Below are positions 7,710 through 16,782 of a stretch of 64,000 bases of DNA, piece by piece. Source of the stretch: Bacillus sp. FJAT-42376 (GTDB taxonomy: Bacteria > Bacillota > Bacilli > Bacillales > Bacillaceae); assembly GCF_003816055.1 (NCBI RefSeq), contig NZ_CP033906.1, positions 4,154,001 to 4,218,000 of the forward strand, in the 5' to 3' direction. The position numbers and the translations under genes are program-made. The notes under the pieces are model-generated. The model saw nothing but the letters and a program-made list of their open reading frames with translations, had not been told where the DNA came from and did not search any database. Within the stretch, counting starts at the first letter, position 1, and every line of letters starts with the position of its first letter.

Positions 7710-10562
7710 ATGGTGATCCTATTGACTTCTCAGCGTACATTTAAGCATGCATGGCTTGGCATCCTCCTGTTAACGATGCTTGGCATACTCGGCAACTATT
7801 ACTCAATCGAAATGTTTTTTGGGATCGATTTTTTATTCGGATCCATCTTTATTTTTATCATTGTCTTTACTTACGGCATCAAACCAGGCATTATTGCCTC
7901 TTCCCTCTCCAGTTTCGTAACCTTTTTCCTATGGGGTCATTTTTTTGGGTTCCTCATTTTAACCGCAGAAGTACTTGCCGTCTATTGGCTGAAGCGTAAA
8001 AAGGGATTAAACATTATTATATCCGATGCATTATACTGGCTTTTAATCGGGACCCCTATCATTTTTTTGTCCTACTGCGGTCTGCTCGAAACAGAGTGGC
8101 TTGACACATCAATCATCAGTCTCAAATATATGGTGAACGGCCTGTTAAATTGCCTGATTTTCTCCATTCTTCATCTCATTTATGAACAGTATGTTATTAA
8201 AAAACTAAGACCGAAGCGATTTCAGGAGCTTCTTTTTATTACCTTCGCCTCGGTCTTTCTCATCCCGGCTATGTTCCTCCTTATTTACGAAGGCAATAAG
8301 GAATACCGGGAAGTATATGAGGAGGTAAGCCATTCCGCTGTAACGAAGACGAAAATGATTTCCAATTCTTTGACGAGCTGGGAAACCTCTCATAAAGCCG
8401 CCTTAAATACTCTTCGGCTTTACGTCGGCCATCGCGAAAGTATGGAAAAGCAGATGCAGGAGCTCGGACGCACGCTTCCTTATATTCAGGATATTTATAT
8501 CTATAACGAGCGGTATGCATTGGATTATGAATACACGAAAGAAACCGGTCTGGCCTTCTACGATCTGAAAAAATTAAAGATGACCCGGCTGTACCCCTAT
8601 GTGACAGATGTTTATTTTAATCCTTTTACAAGGCAGCAGCTGACGAGCATTGTCGTTCCTATCCATGAAAAAAATTATTTTGGGTTTGCAGTGGCCACCT
8701 ACAGAGTGCAGGATTTATTGGGGATGCTTAATAGAATGGATCAGAGAGAGGATACGAGCGTCAGTCTTTACAATAGGCAGATGCTCTCTATGTACCAGCT
8801 GAGCCAGGTGAAAAAGAAGCAGCTGACAAATGAGGTCGTGCCATCAAAGCCATTTATGATGAATCCGCTTGAAAACGCGGATGCCAATCCAATGTCACGG
8901 TGGAAAGAATCGTATTTGGCTGTAAGAGCCGATATCCCGTACATCCCTTGGCATCCTTTCATACAAGTACAGATTGAGCCGTATCAAAATAAACTTTTTG
9001 CCAGCTATATTAAGCTTTTCGGATTGATTTTCATTTTTATCGGTATTTCAATTGCGATTGCCTATTGGCTGAGCAGCACTCTTGTCTCATCCATCCGAAG
9101 GCTGTCTTTCATTACCGAACAAATTTCCGCGTCGAAAATAACGGCGCAGAACATTGTCTGGCCGAAAACAGGAATCACCGAAGTTTCCCGGCTGACTAAA
9201 AGCTTTGAGCAGCTGATCATTGACTTCAACCGGGTTATGCAGGAGTTAAGAAAAAAGCAAAAAAAGCTCGAATACTTTGCTCATTTTGATGTTTTAACGA
9301 ATATGCATAACCGGTATTCCTTTACAAAGCATCTTGAAAAGGAGCTGAGGGTCGCCTCCCAATTCAGCCGTCCGGTCGCTCTGATGTTTTGTGACCTGGA
9401 CCGTTTCAAGCTCATTAATGATTCACTCGGTCATGACACGGGGGATGAATTGCTGAGGGAAATTTCAGTGATCATCCGGGAAGCCTGCGGGAAAAAAGCC
9501 ATCCTTTGCCGCCACGGCGGAGATGAATTTCTTATTGCCGTCCCTCTAACCGGGGAAGAAACCATTGAGGAAATATCCTTAAAAATCCTTGACGACATTT
9601 CAAAACCGATTTCCATCGGTGATAATGAAGTACGTGTTACGTGCAGCATCGGAATCAGTTTGTTTCCGCAGCACGCAGAGGATATTGAAGGCCTCATTTC
9701 AACCGCCGATCTGGCCATGTACAGCGCGAAGGAAAAGGGCAAAAACACCTTCCAGCTTTTTAACCCGGAACTGAACAGCAATTTAGCCAGGAGAGTCGCG
9801 ATTGAAAAGGAACTGCAAAAAGCACTGGATTCAAGCGAGTTCTCGCTCCAATATCAGCCCCAAATTTCCCTGAACACGATGGAAATGACCGGGCTCGAGG
9901 CGCTGATTCGCTGGAACAATCCCCGCCTCGGTTCGGTGTCTCCGGCAGAATTCATTCCGATTGCAGAGGAAACCGGCATCATCCGAAAGCTCGGGGAATG
10001 GGTCATCGACCAGGCAGCTGCTGATTTGAGAAAGCTGAATGATTTAGGGCTTACGGATATAAATGTTGCGGTCAATATATCCATTAAACAGTTTTACCAT
10101 GAATCACTCCCTTCCTTTATCATGGAAAAACTCGCAAAACACGATGTCCCTGCCCGCCAGTTTAAAATTGAAATCACAGAGAGTGTGGTCATCGGTCACT
10201 TTGAACTCGTTTTAAACCAGCTTCACATCCTCAAAGAAGCAGGCATCCAAATTGCCCTGGATGATTTTGGTACAGGATTCTCTTCATTAAACTATTTGAA
10301 GATCCTTCCCATCGACATTGTAAAAATCGACCGCTCCTTTATTAAAGACATCTTGAATAACGAGCAGGATGCCGCCATCGTACAGGCTGTCATCCAGATA
10401 GCAGAAAGCAAAAGCCTTACTGTTATTGCAGAAGGAGTGGAAACCACTGAACAATCCTCCTTTCTCCACTCCATCGGCTGTCCCCAGGGACAAGGCTATA
10501 TCTTCAGCAAACCGAAGCCGCTTGAAGCCATTATCCAGCAGCTTCTTATACAAAAAGGGTGA
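7710..10562 (+). CDS. Membrane-bound GGDEF-EAL cyclic-di-GMP protein
   Basis: A 950-residue protein. Residues 1-195 contain about six hydrophobic segments (MASE-like sensor). A likely extracytoplasmic region follows (about 195-435), then one membrane segment (about 440-462), a HAMP-like linker and a coiled coil. The diguanylate cyclase domain carries an intact GGDEF (residues 603-607). The phosphodiesterase domain carries EAL (730-732) and DDFGTG (from 851). Both active-site signatures are intact, so either or both activities are possible. The RxxD inhibitory site expected before GGDEF is absent (GKKA occupies it). The start is uncertain: ATG 7710, GTG 7713 or TTG 7722 are all in frame and GGTGATC overlaps them. 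Monocistronic. Confidence 0.93.
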   Translation: MVILLTSQRTFKHAWLGILLLTMLGILGNYYSIEMFFGIDFLFGSIFIFIIVFTYGIKPGIIASSLSSFVTFFLWGHFFGFLILTAEVLAVYWLKRKKGLNIIISDALYWLLIGTPIIFLSYCGLLETEWLDTSIISLKYMVNGLLNCLIFSILHLIYEQYVIKKLRPKRFQELLFITFASVFLIPAMFLLIYEGNKEYREVYEEVSHSAVTKTKMISNSLTSWETSHKAALNTLRLYVGHRESMEKQMQELGRTLPYIQDIYIYNERYALDYEYTKETGLAFYDLKKLKMTRLYPYVTDVYFNPFTRQQLTSIVVPIHEKNYFGFAVATYRVQDLLGMLNRMDQREDTSVSLYNRQMLSMYQLSQVKKKQLTNEVVPSKPFMMNPLENADANPMSRWKESYLAVRADIPYIPWHPFIQVQIEPYQNKLFASYIKLFGLIFIFIGISIAIAYWLSSTLVSSIRRLSFITEQISASKITAQNIVWPKTGITEVSRLTKSFEQLIIDFNRVMQELRKKQKKLEYFAHFDVLTNMHNRYSFTKHLEKELRVASQFSRPVALMFCDLDRFKLINDSLGHDTGDELLREISVIIREACGKKAILCRHGGDEFLIAVPLTGEETIEEISLKILDDISKPISIGDNEVRVTCSIGISLFPQHAEDIEGLISTADLAMYSAKEKGKNTFQLFNPELNSNLARRVAIEKELQKALDSSEFSLQYQPQISLNTMEMTGLEALIRWNNPRLGSVSPAEFIPIAEETGIIRKLGEWVIDQAAADLRKLNDLGLTDINVAVNISIKQFYHESLPSFIMEKLAKHDVPARQFKIEITESVVIGHFELVLNQLHILKEAGIQIALDDFGTGFSSLNYLKILPIDIVKIDRSFIKDILNNEQDAAIVQAVIQIAESKSLTVIAEGVETTEQSSFLHSIGCPQGQGYIFSKPKPLEAIIQQLLIQKG

Positions 10563-10584
10563 CCGGACGAACCGGTCACCTTTT
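10558..10584. terminator. Terminator between the GGDEF-EAL gene and comK
   Basis: A 9-bp stem GGTGACCGG/CCGGTCACC with loop ACGAA (10558-10580), flanked by A-run and T-run; serves the two convergent genes. Confidence 0.85.
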
Positions 10585-10607
10585 CATATCCAGACTGCAT
10601 CCGCCAC

Positions 10608-11117
10608 TCATTTAAATAGAGCAAACCCGTGCAGATACTTATTTTCGATTAAAAATCTCCTTCTTTGCTGAAAAGTCATCGCAAGCTGAGACGTTTTTCC
10701 AAGCTTGCTCGTTATGTATTCCTTCAGTAAAGGCACAAACAGCTGCTCTCCATTCGAAAAAACGACGGCCGATTTACTTTTATACGCGCGTACATCTTTA
10801 ACATGATCAATGGAAAGCCAAATGACCTCATCGCTTTTCGGAGACATGGTGGGAAACATATAAATATCATTAAATTCACATATACATACCGGCAAAAGCT
10901 TCTGACCCGCGAGAATTTCACCCGAGGCCTTTAACCGGCCTTTATAGCTGCTCCCATAGAATATGCAGTTTTCCTCAATAATCCGGGTAGCGGATTTGCG
11001 GATGATCAGTTTTCCATGCTCTTCATGGATGATGGTATAGACATGGCCATACTCATCCCATTTGGATTCGAGCCCCATTGTTTTTTTAACAATGATGTAA
11101 CCATTGACTTCCTTCAT
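10608..11117 (-). CDS. comK: Competence transcription factor ComK
   Basis: ComK is the master activator of late competence genes in Bacillus; it binds paired AT-boxes. The 169-residue protein shows blocks I recall from ComK: EVNGYIIVKK at the start, ENCIFYGSSYKGR near residue 50, FPTMSPKSDEVIWLSIDHVKDV near residues 90-110 and VVFSNGEQLFVPL near 120-130. It is shorter than the B. subtilis protein (192 residues), mostly at the C-terminus, where MecA contacts ComK in the model. AAGGGGGAG precedes the ATG. Single gene, converging on the GGDEF-EAL gene and diverging from the CPBP protease gene. Confidence 0.9.
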   Translation of the reverse strand: MKEVNGYIIVKKTMGLESKWDEYGHVYTIIHEEHGKLIIRKSATRIIEENCIFYGSSYKGRLKASGEILAGQKLLPVCICEFNDIYMFPTMSPKSDEVIWLSIDHVKDVRAYKSKSAVVFSNGEQLFVPLLKEYITSKLGKTSQLAMTFQQRRRFLIENKYLHGFALFK

Positions 11118-11181
11118 ATAGCTCCCCCTTATTATCTATCTAGAAAAATGGTATGATATGGTTAGGCTTGTATGCCTGACT

Positions 11182-11228
11182 TCTCTTAACACACTGCCCG
11201 CCAGGTATGGAGTGTTAAGAGATTTTTT
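11182..11228 (+). other. Long hairpin with T-run in the comK upstream region; ComK-box-like sequences beyond
   Basis: An 11-bp perfect inverted repeat (TCTCTTAACAC, 11182-11192, with 11212-11222), a 19-nt loop and six T residues immediately after it on the + strand. It therefore resembles a + strand terminator, yet no + strand gene ends here. It sits 65-105 bp upstream of the comK start. Further away (11268-11335) lie AT-rich tracts resembling ComK boxes, for example AAAATATTCCTTTT, but spacing is not exact, so that reading is weak. Confidence 0.5.
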
Positions 11229-11388
11229 CCATTTCATCATATTCATTCAGACTCACCTCTCTTCTTTAGAATAAAATAGTAATATTTAACTATTTTTCAA
11301 TACTTATTATATAGGACAAAATATTCCTTTTTTGTATGTTTATTGTAAATTAAATGTATATTTTTTGTAATGATTAGGAGGAACCACG

Positions 11389-12285
11389 ATGCACGAAACG
11401 TATATTCACCCTGCTGCCGGAAAAAATTCATGGAAACGCTACTTATCCTCACTCCTGCTCATCCTTTTATTTGTCATCATTGGAGGAGCCTTTTACGGAA
11501 TCGGACTTTTGCTCTTCGTCGCGATGGATGGAAACGAACAAACTTACTTTGATACCGGGCTCGGGATGGCTGTGGGGATCTCTCCCTTCATCGATTTTGT
11601 CCTGCTTCATGTTATGTACCTCTTCTGGCTGCTCGGAATTTTTATAGCAATAAAATATATTCAAAAGCGGACACTCCGTTCCCTGATTACCGCCCGGGAG
11701 CGAGTAGACTGGAGGAGAATATGGTGGGCCTTCGGCATGTTTTTCGGAATCTATGCCATTTTGAATCTGGCAGACTGGCTTATCTTCCGGGAGGGGTTAA
11801 CGCTCAACGAAGAAACCTCTGTCCCCCAATTTTTAATCCTTCTCGTTCTCGTTCTGTTTTTCACACCGATCCAAACAACGGTGGAAGAACTCTTTTTTAG
11901 AGGATTCCTTGTCCAGTGGCTGGGCAAGGGAATCAAAAGCCCGATCATCATCGCGATCATTATCGCGCTGATATTCGGCTCCCTTCATTTCAGCAACCCT
12001 GAAATGGGAAGGTCCGCTCTCCTCGTTGGACTGGAATACATAACAGCCGGATTCATGCTTACCTTCATCGCCCTTAAAACGGGATCGGCCGAACTATCCA
12101 TCGGAGCCCATGCCGCCAACAACATCTTTTTGTTTTTACTAATCTCAGACGAACAATCCGTCGGAGGAAAAATGCCCGCCATCTTCACCATAGGCGAAGT
12201 CCAGCCCGGAATCTCCCTCCTCTGGTCCGTCATTTTATTCGGCGTATTTTACTGGCTGAGCGTGCGGCGTTTTAGAGTTAGATAG
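11389..12285 (+). CDS. CPBP family intramembrane metalloprotease (Abi/CAAX-like)
   Basis: A 298-residue polytopic membrane protein with about eight hydrophobic segments. The family's active-site motifs are present in order: EELFFRGF (about 166-173), FGSLHFSNPE (about 197) and GAHAANN (about 240). Members are glutamate-type intramembrane proteases, related to Rce1; in Gram-positive bacteria some process or give immunity to peptides, but no peptide gene is visible beside this one. AGGAGG lies 7 nt before the ATG. Monocistronic with its own terminator. Confidence 0.9.
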   Translation: MHETYIHPAAGKNSWKRYLSSLLLILLFVIIGGAFYGIGLLLFVAMDGNEQTYFDTGLGMAVGISPFIDFVLLHVMYLFWLLGIFIAIKYIQKRTLRSLITARERVDWRRIWWAFGMFFGIYAILNLADWLIFREGLTLNEETSVPQFLILLVLVLFFTPIQTTVEELFFRGFLVQWLGKGIKSPIIIAIIIALIFGSLHFSNPEMGRSALLVGLEYITAGFMLTFIALKTGSAELSIGAHAANNIFLFLLISDEQSVGGKMPAIFTIGEVQPGISLLWSVILFGVFYWLSVRRFRVR

Positions 12286-12288
12286 AAG

Positions 12289-12329
12289 GAAATCCTCCTG
12301 CCGGGATTGGTAGGGGGATTTTTTTTGTG
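12289..12329 (+). terminator. Terminator after the CPBP gene
   Basis: AATCCTCCTGCC pairs with GGTAGGGGGATT (with G-U pairs), followed by eight T residues. Confidence 0.7.
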
Positions 12330-12386
12330 GGGAGAGGGGTGGCTCGTCTACCGATTCACCCAGCGCTTAGTGCTTTCATCAGGCTG

Positions 12387-12640
12387 GTGCCTGACCCGCA
12401 CTCGTTTACCACACTAAAGCTCTGGCACCACCCCCGTTAAGCCCTTGTCCCCCAATGGTTTGAAGGCCACTTACTCTGTCCCCATTTGCGGTAAAGCAAC
12501 AGGGGACTGGCACCGTGCCAGTCCCCACAATCTCTGCCGAACTAAAGCTCTGGCACCATCTTCGCAACTCCTTGCCACGCATGGCTTGCGGGCTTCGTTC
12601 CTCTGTCCCCACATGCGGTGAAGCAGAAGGGGTCAGGCGC
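12387..12640 (+). repeat. Two diverged copies of the ~125-bp element
   Basis: Unit a is 12387-12513 and unit b 12515-12640. Each is bounded by inverted ends (GTGCCTGACCC / GGGGACTGGCAC; GTGCCAGTCCCC / GGGGTCAGGCGC), and each contains ACTAAAGCTCTGGCACCA near the left and a TGTCCCC-N5-GCGGT core near the right. This is the arrangement of the blocks at 16.8 and 28.6 kb, with different terminal bases. The rest of the gap 12286-12793 holds the upstream terminator and low-complexity C-rich sequence; I see no gene there. Confidence 0.75.
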
Positions 12641-12793
12641 CTCTTTGAAACTTGTAAACTTATAAACCCGCAAACCCGTACCCCCTGTATCCCCATACAA
12701 AGCCCGCCTTCCCATTTTAACCATGCACAGCCCCCTCTTCTCACCCATACGATAACCCATACGAATTCTAGGTAGCTTTGAGGAGGACTGTTT

Positions 12794-13420
12794 TTGAAGA
12801 ATGGATTATTCATTTGGATGGGTGTATGTTTTTTATTAAGCGGTTGCGTCATTAACGAGAAACCGAGGGAAGAGAGGCCGGCTGCTGATGAAAAACAGCC
12901 TGATCCGGCGCCGCCGGTTCAGGAAAAGCCGCCTGCTGTTGTTCCTGAAGAGCCAGCAGAACCTCCTGTAACGGATGAGCCCGACGCTGTTGTTCCTGAT
13001 GAACCGGCTGTTCCGGACACCGATGGGGAAAGCCTTCAATATTTAGATGAAGTAGCACCGATGCTGGAACAGCTTTCTGCTGGTCTTTATGCGTTCGGGC
13101 AGCTGAATTTAGAGGCGAGCAATGATCCTTCGCTCTTAACAGATTCCGGCTGGGTGAAGGAACTGGCGGATTCTTTGGTTCAGATGCAGGGAGCAAGTGA
13201 TGATTTGAAGGCACTTGAACCGCCCGCAAGCATGGCTGAGGTCCATCAATTATTTTTGTTGGCAGGGAAAGAAATTGATTATGTGGTGGAGCATTATCCG
13301 GGTGCGATTGATACGATGGACCTGGCGGAGATTGAGCAGTGTACGGAGGCCCTGTTGAATACAGGGTTGTATTTAGATAAAGCGTCTGCTCTTCTTGGAG
13401 CGTCCTCTCCTTCCTATTAA
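12794..13420 (+). CDS. Proline-rich lipoprotein, unknown function
   Basis: A 208-residue predicted lipoprotein starting at TTG 12794, chosen because AGGAGG (12781-12786) lies 7 nt before it. The lipobox is LLSGC with cysteine at residue 18. Residues 20-75 are an extended Pro/Glu/Val-rich linker (repeats like PAVVPEEPAEPP and AVVPDEPAVP). A helical domain of about 125 residues follows, with heptad-like spacing (LDEVAPMLEQL, ADSLVQMQGASDDL). The linker probably spans the wall, holding the helical domain outside. I do not recognise the family. Confidence 0.75.
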   Translation: MKNGLFIWMGVCFLLSGCVINEKPREERPAADEKQPDPAPPVQEKPPAVVPEEPAEPPVTDEPDAVVPDEPAVPDTDGESLQYLDEVAPMLEQLSAGLYAFGQLNLEASNDPSLLTDSGWVKELADSLVQMQGASDDLKALEPPASMAEVHQLFLLAGKEIDYVVEHYPGAIDTMDLAEIEQCTEALLNTGLYLDKASALLGASSPSY

Positions 13421-13446
13421 AAAAGCCAAGTTTACTTGGCTTTTTC
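13421..13446. terminator. Bidirectional terminator
   Basis: Stem AAGCCAAG/CTTGGCTT with a TTTA loop and A/T flanks. The stop codon of the minus-strand response regulator lies in the loop. Confidence 0.8.
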
Positions 13447-14271
13447 CTCATGATAGAACTGGTAGGCCACAGAGTCGTCCGCAGAAATGGATGCCCAGGC
13501 AGCCTCCGCCTCGCGGTAGGATTTCCAAAAGTTTTCTATAGATGAAACAGGATACCCGACTCCAGCCCGGCTCCCTTTCAAGGAGAATGTGATCATTCTC
13601 GCAAGGCGGAGAGCATCATTTCTTACAACGGATTCCTCTGCCTCTTCCGCTAAAAACAAGATCACCATGTGATCATTCTTTTCTTGTGCGAATACATAAG
13701 GAACAGGAGAGTGGCGGTCAAGGACAGGGTGCAGTTCCGTGCCTGTACAGCCGGAAATCACGAGTGAAAATCCTCCTTTTGCATCGGGAAAGTGCTCTAG
13801 AAAACGTCGATATTCTACTGCAGTCGCCTGCTTTCGAATCATTCTTTCCGCCAGCTCTCTTTTCATGAGATCCTCTCTCCCGGCTGATCCGCTTGGGTTT
13901 CCTTCGATTTCTTTTTTAACCCGGAATAAGGCGGAAATAGTATCTTCTTTTTTGCCGGGCTTTAAAATGAATTCTTTTACGCCTTCTTTCCATGCTTCCT
14001 TCGCGTAATCGTCCGAGTCGTAGGCAGAAACCATAATGAACCGGATGAACGGATTGATTTTCCGGATTTGCCGGATGGCTTCCAGGCCGTCCATTCCCGG
14101 CATTTTTATATCCATCAGCATGAGATCGGGCTTGAGCTCAGCCGCAAGCTCGACCGCCATTCTTCCGTTTGCCGCTTCCCCGGCTACTTCAAACCCTGTC
14201 ATGCTTTGCTCAATAAACTTGCGCATTGCTTTTCGTTCAATCATCTCGTCATCCACTATGACAAGCTTCAT
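13432..14271 (-). CDS. Response regulator without a DNA-binding domain (YesN-type receiver plus sensory-like region)
   Basis: A 279-residue protein. Residues 1-120 form a complete receiver: acidic pocket D7-D8, phosphorylation site D54 in LMLMDIKMPG, conserved S82 and K104. Residues 130-275 resemble the middle region of YesN-like AraC-family response regulators (FSLVISGC, VILFLAEEAEES, RAGVGYPVSSIENFWKSYREAE). YesN-type proteins normally continue for about 100 residues into an AraC helix-turn-helix; here the frame stops after ISADDSVAYQFYHEEKAK, so the output domain is missing. It overlaps the kinase gene by 4 bp (ATGA). Either a natural short form acting through protein contacts or a truncated regulator. 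Confidence 0.85.
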   Translation of the reverse strand: MKLVIVDDEMIERKAMRKFIEQSMTGFEVAGEAANGRMAVELAAELKPDLMLMDIKMPGMDGLEAIRQIRKINPFIRFIMVSAYDSDDYAKEAWKEGVKEFILKPGKKEDTISALFRVKKEIEGNPSGSAGREDLMKRELAERMIRKQATAVEYRRFLEHFPDAKGGFSLVISGCTGTELHPVLDRHSPVPYVFAQEKNDHMVILFLAEEAEESVVRNDALRLARMITFSLKGSRAGVGYPVSSIENFWKSYREAEAAWASISADDSVAYQFYHEEKAK

Positions 14272-15692
14272 CCCGCTTCCTCCAATCGGATTCGGATGGT
14301 CGTTCCCGCACCCTTTTTCGAATCAATCTGCAGCACATCTTTTCGTTTATAAAAAAGCTCCAGCCTCCGAATGACATTGCGCAGTCCGATACCGGTTGAA
14401 TGCCCGCTGCTGATTTCATGGGCATGCTCCTGCTGGCTGAAAATCTGCTCCACCTGCGCGTCTGTCATGCCTTCGCCGTTGTCGCTGATCTCAATTACAG
14501 GGATCCCTTTTTGCGAGAAAATTCTCAGCGTAATTTCACCGCCATCCTCATTGTTTTCCACACCGTGGATAAACGCATTTTCTACAAGCGGCTGCAGGGT
14601 CAAACTTGGGATTAAGCTTTCCAGGCAGTTCTCATCAATCTCCGTCTTAAACGTAATCCGGTCCGCAAACCTTGTTTTTTGAATATAAAAATACTCCTGA
14701 ACGACACTTGCTTCTTCGGAAAGCGTCACCGTTTTATTCAAATCACCAAGACTGTACCGGAGCAGCTTCGATACCGATTCCATCAGCCTGCTTGTCACCG
14801 CTGCATCCTCCAGGTAAGCCATCCTTGTAATGGTGTTGAGTGTATTAAACAGGAAATGGGGATTGATCTGATTTTGCAAATGCTTGAGCTCCAGCTCCTT
14901 CAGCAGCTGATCGAGCTCTGATTTCTCCTCTATTTCCTCAATGAGCCGCTTCAAGTTATTCTTCATATAATTGAACGACTCCCCCAGAACACTGATTTCA
15001 TCGTTGGATGTAAAAGCGATGGTTGGCCCCTCAAACCGGCCAGAAGCAATTTCTTTCGCTGCATCCGACAGCTGGCGGATCGGTCGGGTTACTCCCCTTG
15101 AGAAAAAAAGAGCAAGCAGCAGCGCCAAAAGGAGTGTTGATGTAAACAAGCTGATTGTAAACCACTGAAACGCCTGATTCCGCTTTTCCATATCCTGATA
15201 AAAGGCCCGGTATTCCGAAAGCTCCATGTTGAGCAAAGTAAGCGTTGATTCCTGGATATAGGAAGAAATATTGCGGACTTCCTTTAAATGAAGCAAATAG
15301 TCATCGATCTGACTCGTCTTCACTTCCTCTATGGTTGAATCACTCTCTGTCAGAAGACTCTGCATCATGTTCCGGTAATTATGAAGCTGGGAATCGCCTA
15401 CGCCGCCGGGCTTTTCCGTCTCAAGCTTCTTCATATTCCGGCTGAAATCCCGCTTTAATTGGTCATATTCCCTTACAAACTTCCCGTCTTTTTCGACTGC
15501 AAACCCATTGATTTTTTCATAAATCGAGTTTGCCTGCTGGGACACTTCATTAAAAAGGAGAAACCCCTGAAAGCTCTGATGATATTCGGATACAATCCGA
15601 TTGCTGCTGAAATAAATGGAAAAGGTTACGATGTTAAACAGGGCCACAAAAACGGAAAAGTAAATGAGCAGCTTCGTGCGGATCGATTTCAT
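14268..15692 (-). CDS. Sensor histidine kinase, LytS/YesM type
   Basis: A 474-residue membrane kinase. It has one membrane segment near residues 8-28, a helical extracytoplasmic region (about 30-172), a second membrane segment (173-195) and a HAMP linker. The His_kinase domain carries LQNQINPHFLFNTLN with the phosphoacceptor histidine near residue 279. A HATPase domain follows with N-box LVENAFIHGVENN and the G-box SDNGEGM and TGIGLRN. It overlaps its neighbours by 4 bp on both sides, so the three genes are translationally coupled. The small helical sensor region fits a kinase that receives its signal from the membrane-anchored binding protein encoded just upstream. Confidence 0.93.
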   Translation of the reverse strand: MKSIRTKLLIYFSVFVALFNIVTFSIYFSSNRIVSEYHQSFQGFLLFNEVSQQANSIYEKINGFAVEKDGKFVREYDQLKRDFSRNMKKLETEKPGGVGDSQLHNYRNMMQSLLTESDSTIEEVKTSQIDDYLLHLKEVRNISSYIQESTLTLLNMELSEYRAFYQDMEKRNQAFQWFTISLFTSTLLLALLLALFFSRGVTRPIRQLSDAAKEIASGRFEGPTIAFTSNDEISVLGESFNYMKNNLKRLIEEIEEKSELDQLLKELELKHLQNQINPHFLFNTLNTITRMAYLEDAAVTSRLMESVSKLLRYSLGDLNKTVTLSEEASVVQEYFYIQKTRFADRITFKTEIDENCLESLIPSLTLQPLVENAFIHGVENNEDGGEITLRIFSQKGIPVIEISDNGEGMTDAQVEQIFSQQEHAHEISSGHSTGIGLRNVIRRLELFYKRKDVLQIDSKKGAGTTIRIRLEEAG

Positions 15693-16687
15693 CTCTGCTG
15701 TCCCTCCTCCGGCTTAGATGGAATAAGCGGCAGATTTCCTTTGCGGATCACTTCCGTATCGGTATGCTGAATCGATTTCGGCTCCTCCCCTTTTTTCAGC
15801 TGAAGCAGCGTTTCCACCCCTTTGTACCCCATCTGGTATGGATACTGAACAACCGTCGCCTTAATCGTGCCTTTTTCCATATATTTGAGCGTTTCCGGGA
15901 GGGTATCAAAGCCGATGATATAAATCTTTTTATTCAAATATTCCGTCACCTGGGCGATGCCGATTCCATCCAGCGCACTCGTCCCGTACAGTGCACTCAA
16001 ATTCGGATACTCCTGAAAAAAATCGTAGGCCGCCTTTACCGCTCCTGCTTTCGTAATACTCGATTCCTTCTTAGCCGCGACCTTAATCCGCGGTTCAGAT
16101 TTAATGGCATCTAAAAAACCCTGTACACGGAGCTTTTGATTGGAAGCTTCAAATCGGCCGGTGATGACCCCCACGGTCTGCGGACCTTTCGTATCCGCGA
16201 TCAGCGCCTTCCCCGCAAGTATCCCTGCATAATAATTATCCGTTCCAATATAGGCCTCCCGCTCACTGTTCGGGGCATCTGTATCAATCGTCACAACCGG
16301 AATGCCCTTCTCTACCGCCTTATTGAGAAGCGGGGTAAACTTCTGATCAACAATCCCCTGTGTCATCAGTCCATCCACCTGCCCGGCAATCGCCATATCA
16401 ATCGTCTTCAAATGTTCATCTATATTCGCCTGCTTCGGACCGAGGTACTCAAGAAACACCCCATGATCCTTCGCCGCATCCTGGGCCCCTTCATGTACTA
16501 GACCCCAATATTCGTTATCGAGTTCTTCCGGTATCAGCACAAAATGATAGCTTGGCCGCGCTTCTTTTTTCCCCGCCACCGCCTCTGTCACATGAAACGT
16601 TTCCTTCCCAAAATAAATTGTCATAAAAGCCATCGCCGTAAAAATCAAAATGGCCGTAACATAGAGAAACCGTTTGAGGTACACCAT
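15689..16687 (-). CDS. Membrane-anchored sugar-binding protein (periplasmic-binding-protein type 1), probable co-sensor
   Basis: A 332-residue protein. The start at 16687 has AAGGAG 7 nt upstream; a longer frame reaching 16840 runs into repeat DNA and is not used. It has an N-terminal hydrophobic helix (residues 7-27) without a lipobox, hence an uncleaved anchor is likely. The RbsB/XylF-like fold follows: YHFVLIPEELDNEYWGLVHEG, GVFLEYLGP, DGLMTQGIVD, IPVVTIDTD, YIGTDNYYAG, IIGFDTLPETL and GTIKATVVQYPYQMGYKGV. No transporter genes accompany it. The arrangement binding protein-LytS kinase-YesN regulator matches the known XylFII-LytS sensing complex of clostridia, so it more likely senses a sugar than imports it. 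Confidence 0.88.
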   Translation of the reverse strand: MVYLKRFLYVTAILIFTAMAFMTIYFGKETFHVTEAVAGKKEARPSYHFVLIPEELDNEYWGLVHEGAQDAAKDHGVFLEYLGPKQANIDEHLKTIDMAIAGQVDGLMTQGIVDQKFTPLLNKAVEKGIPVVTIDTDAPNSEREAYIGTDNYYAGILAGKALIADTKGPQTVGVITGRFEASNQKLRVQGFLDAIKSEPRIKVAAKKESSITKAGAVKAAYDFFQEYPNLSALYGTSALDGIGIAQVTEYLNKKIYIIGFDTLPETLKYMEKGTIKATVVQYPYQMGYKGVETLLQLKKGEEPKSIQHTDTEVIRKGNLPLIPSKPEEGQQR

Positions 16688-16699
16688 AGATGTTCTCCT

Positions 16700-16713
16700 T
16701 GTAAGCGTTTTAA
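16700..16713 (-). promoter_or_regulatory. cre-like CcpA operator
   Basis: On the minus strand TTAAAACGCTTACA matches the cre consensus TGWAANCGNTNWCA at 13 of 14 positions. It abuts the ribosome binding site of the sugar-binding protein gene, so CcpA could block transcription of the three-gene sensory operon when preferred sugars are present. Confidence 0.6.
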
Positions 16714-16782
16714 TTCTATTGTAGGAGAATTGGCGGAGGTTGGGAAGAGGAAGTTTTAGTTTGGAGAGGGAAGTTGGGTTTT

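Noticed and set aside
12406-12852. A 148-codon minus-strand open frame
   Set aside because: It translates the 125-bp repeat units and C-rich DNA, has no ribosome binding site, and overlaps the start of a better supported lipoprotein gene.
12852-13451. A 199-codon minus-strand open frame opposite the lipoprotein gene
   Set aside because: Its Pro/Gln-rich composition is the antisense of the Pro/Glu linker; it crosses a terminator and lacks a ribosome binding site.
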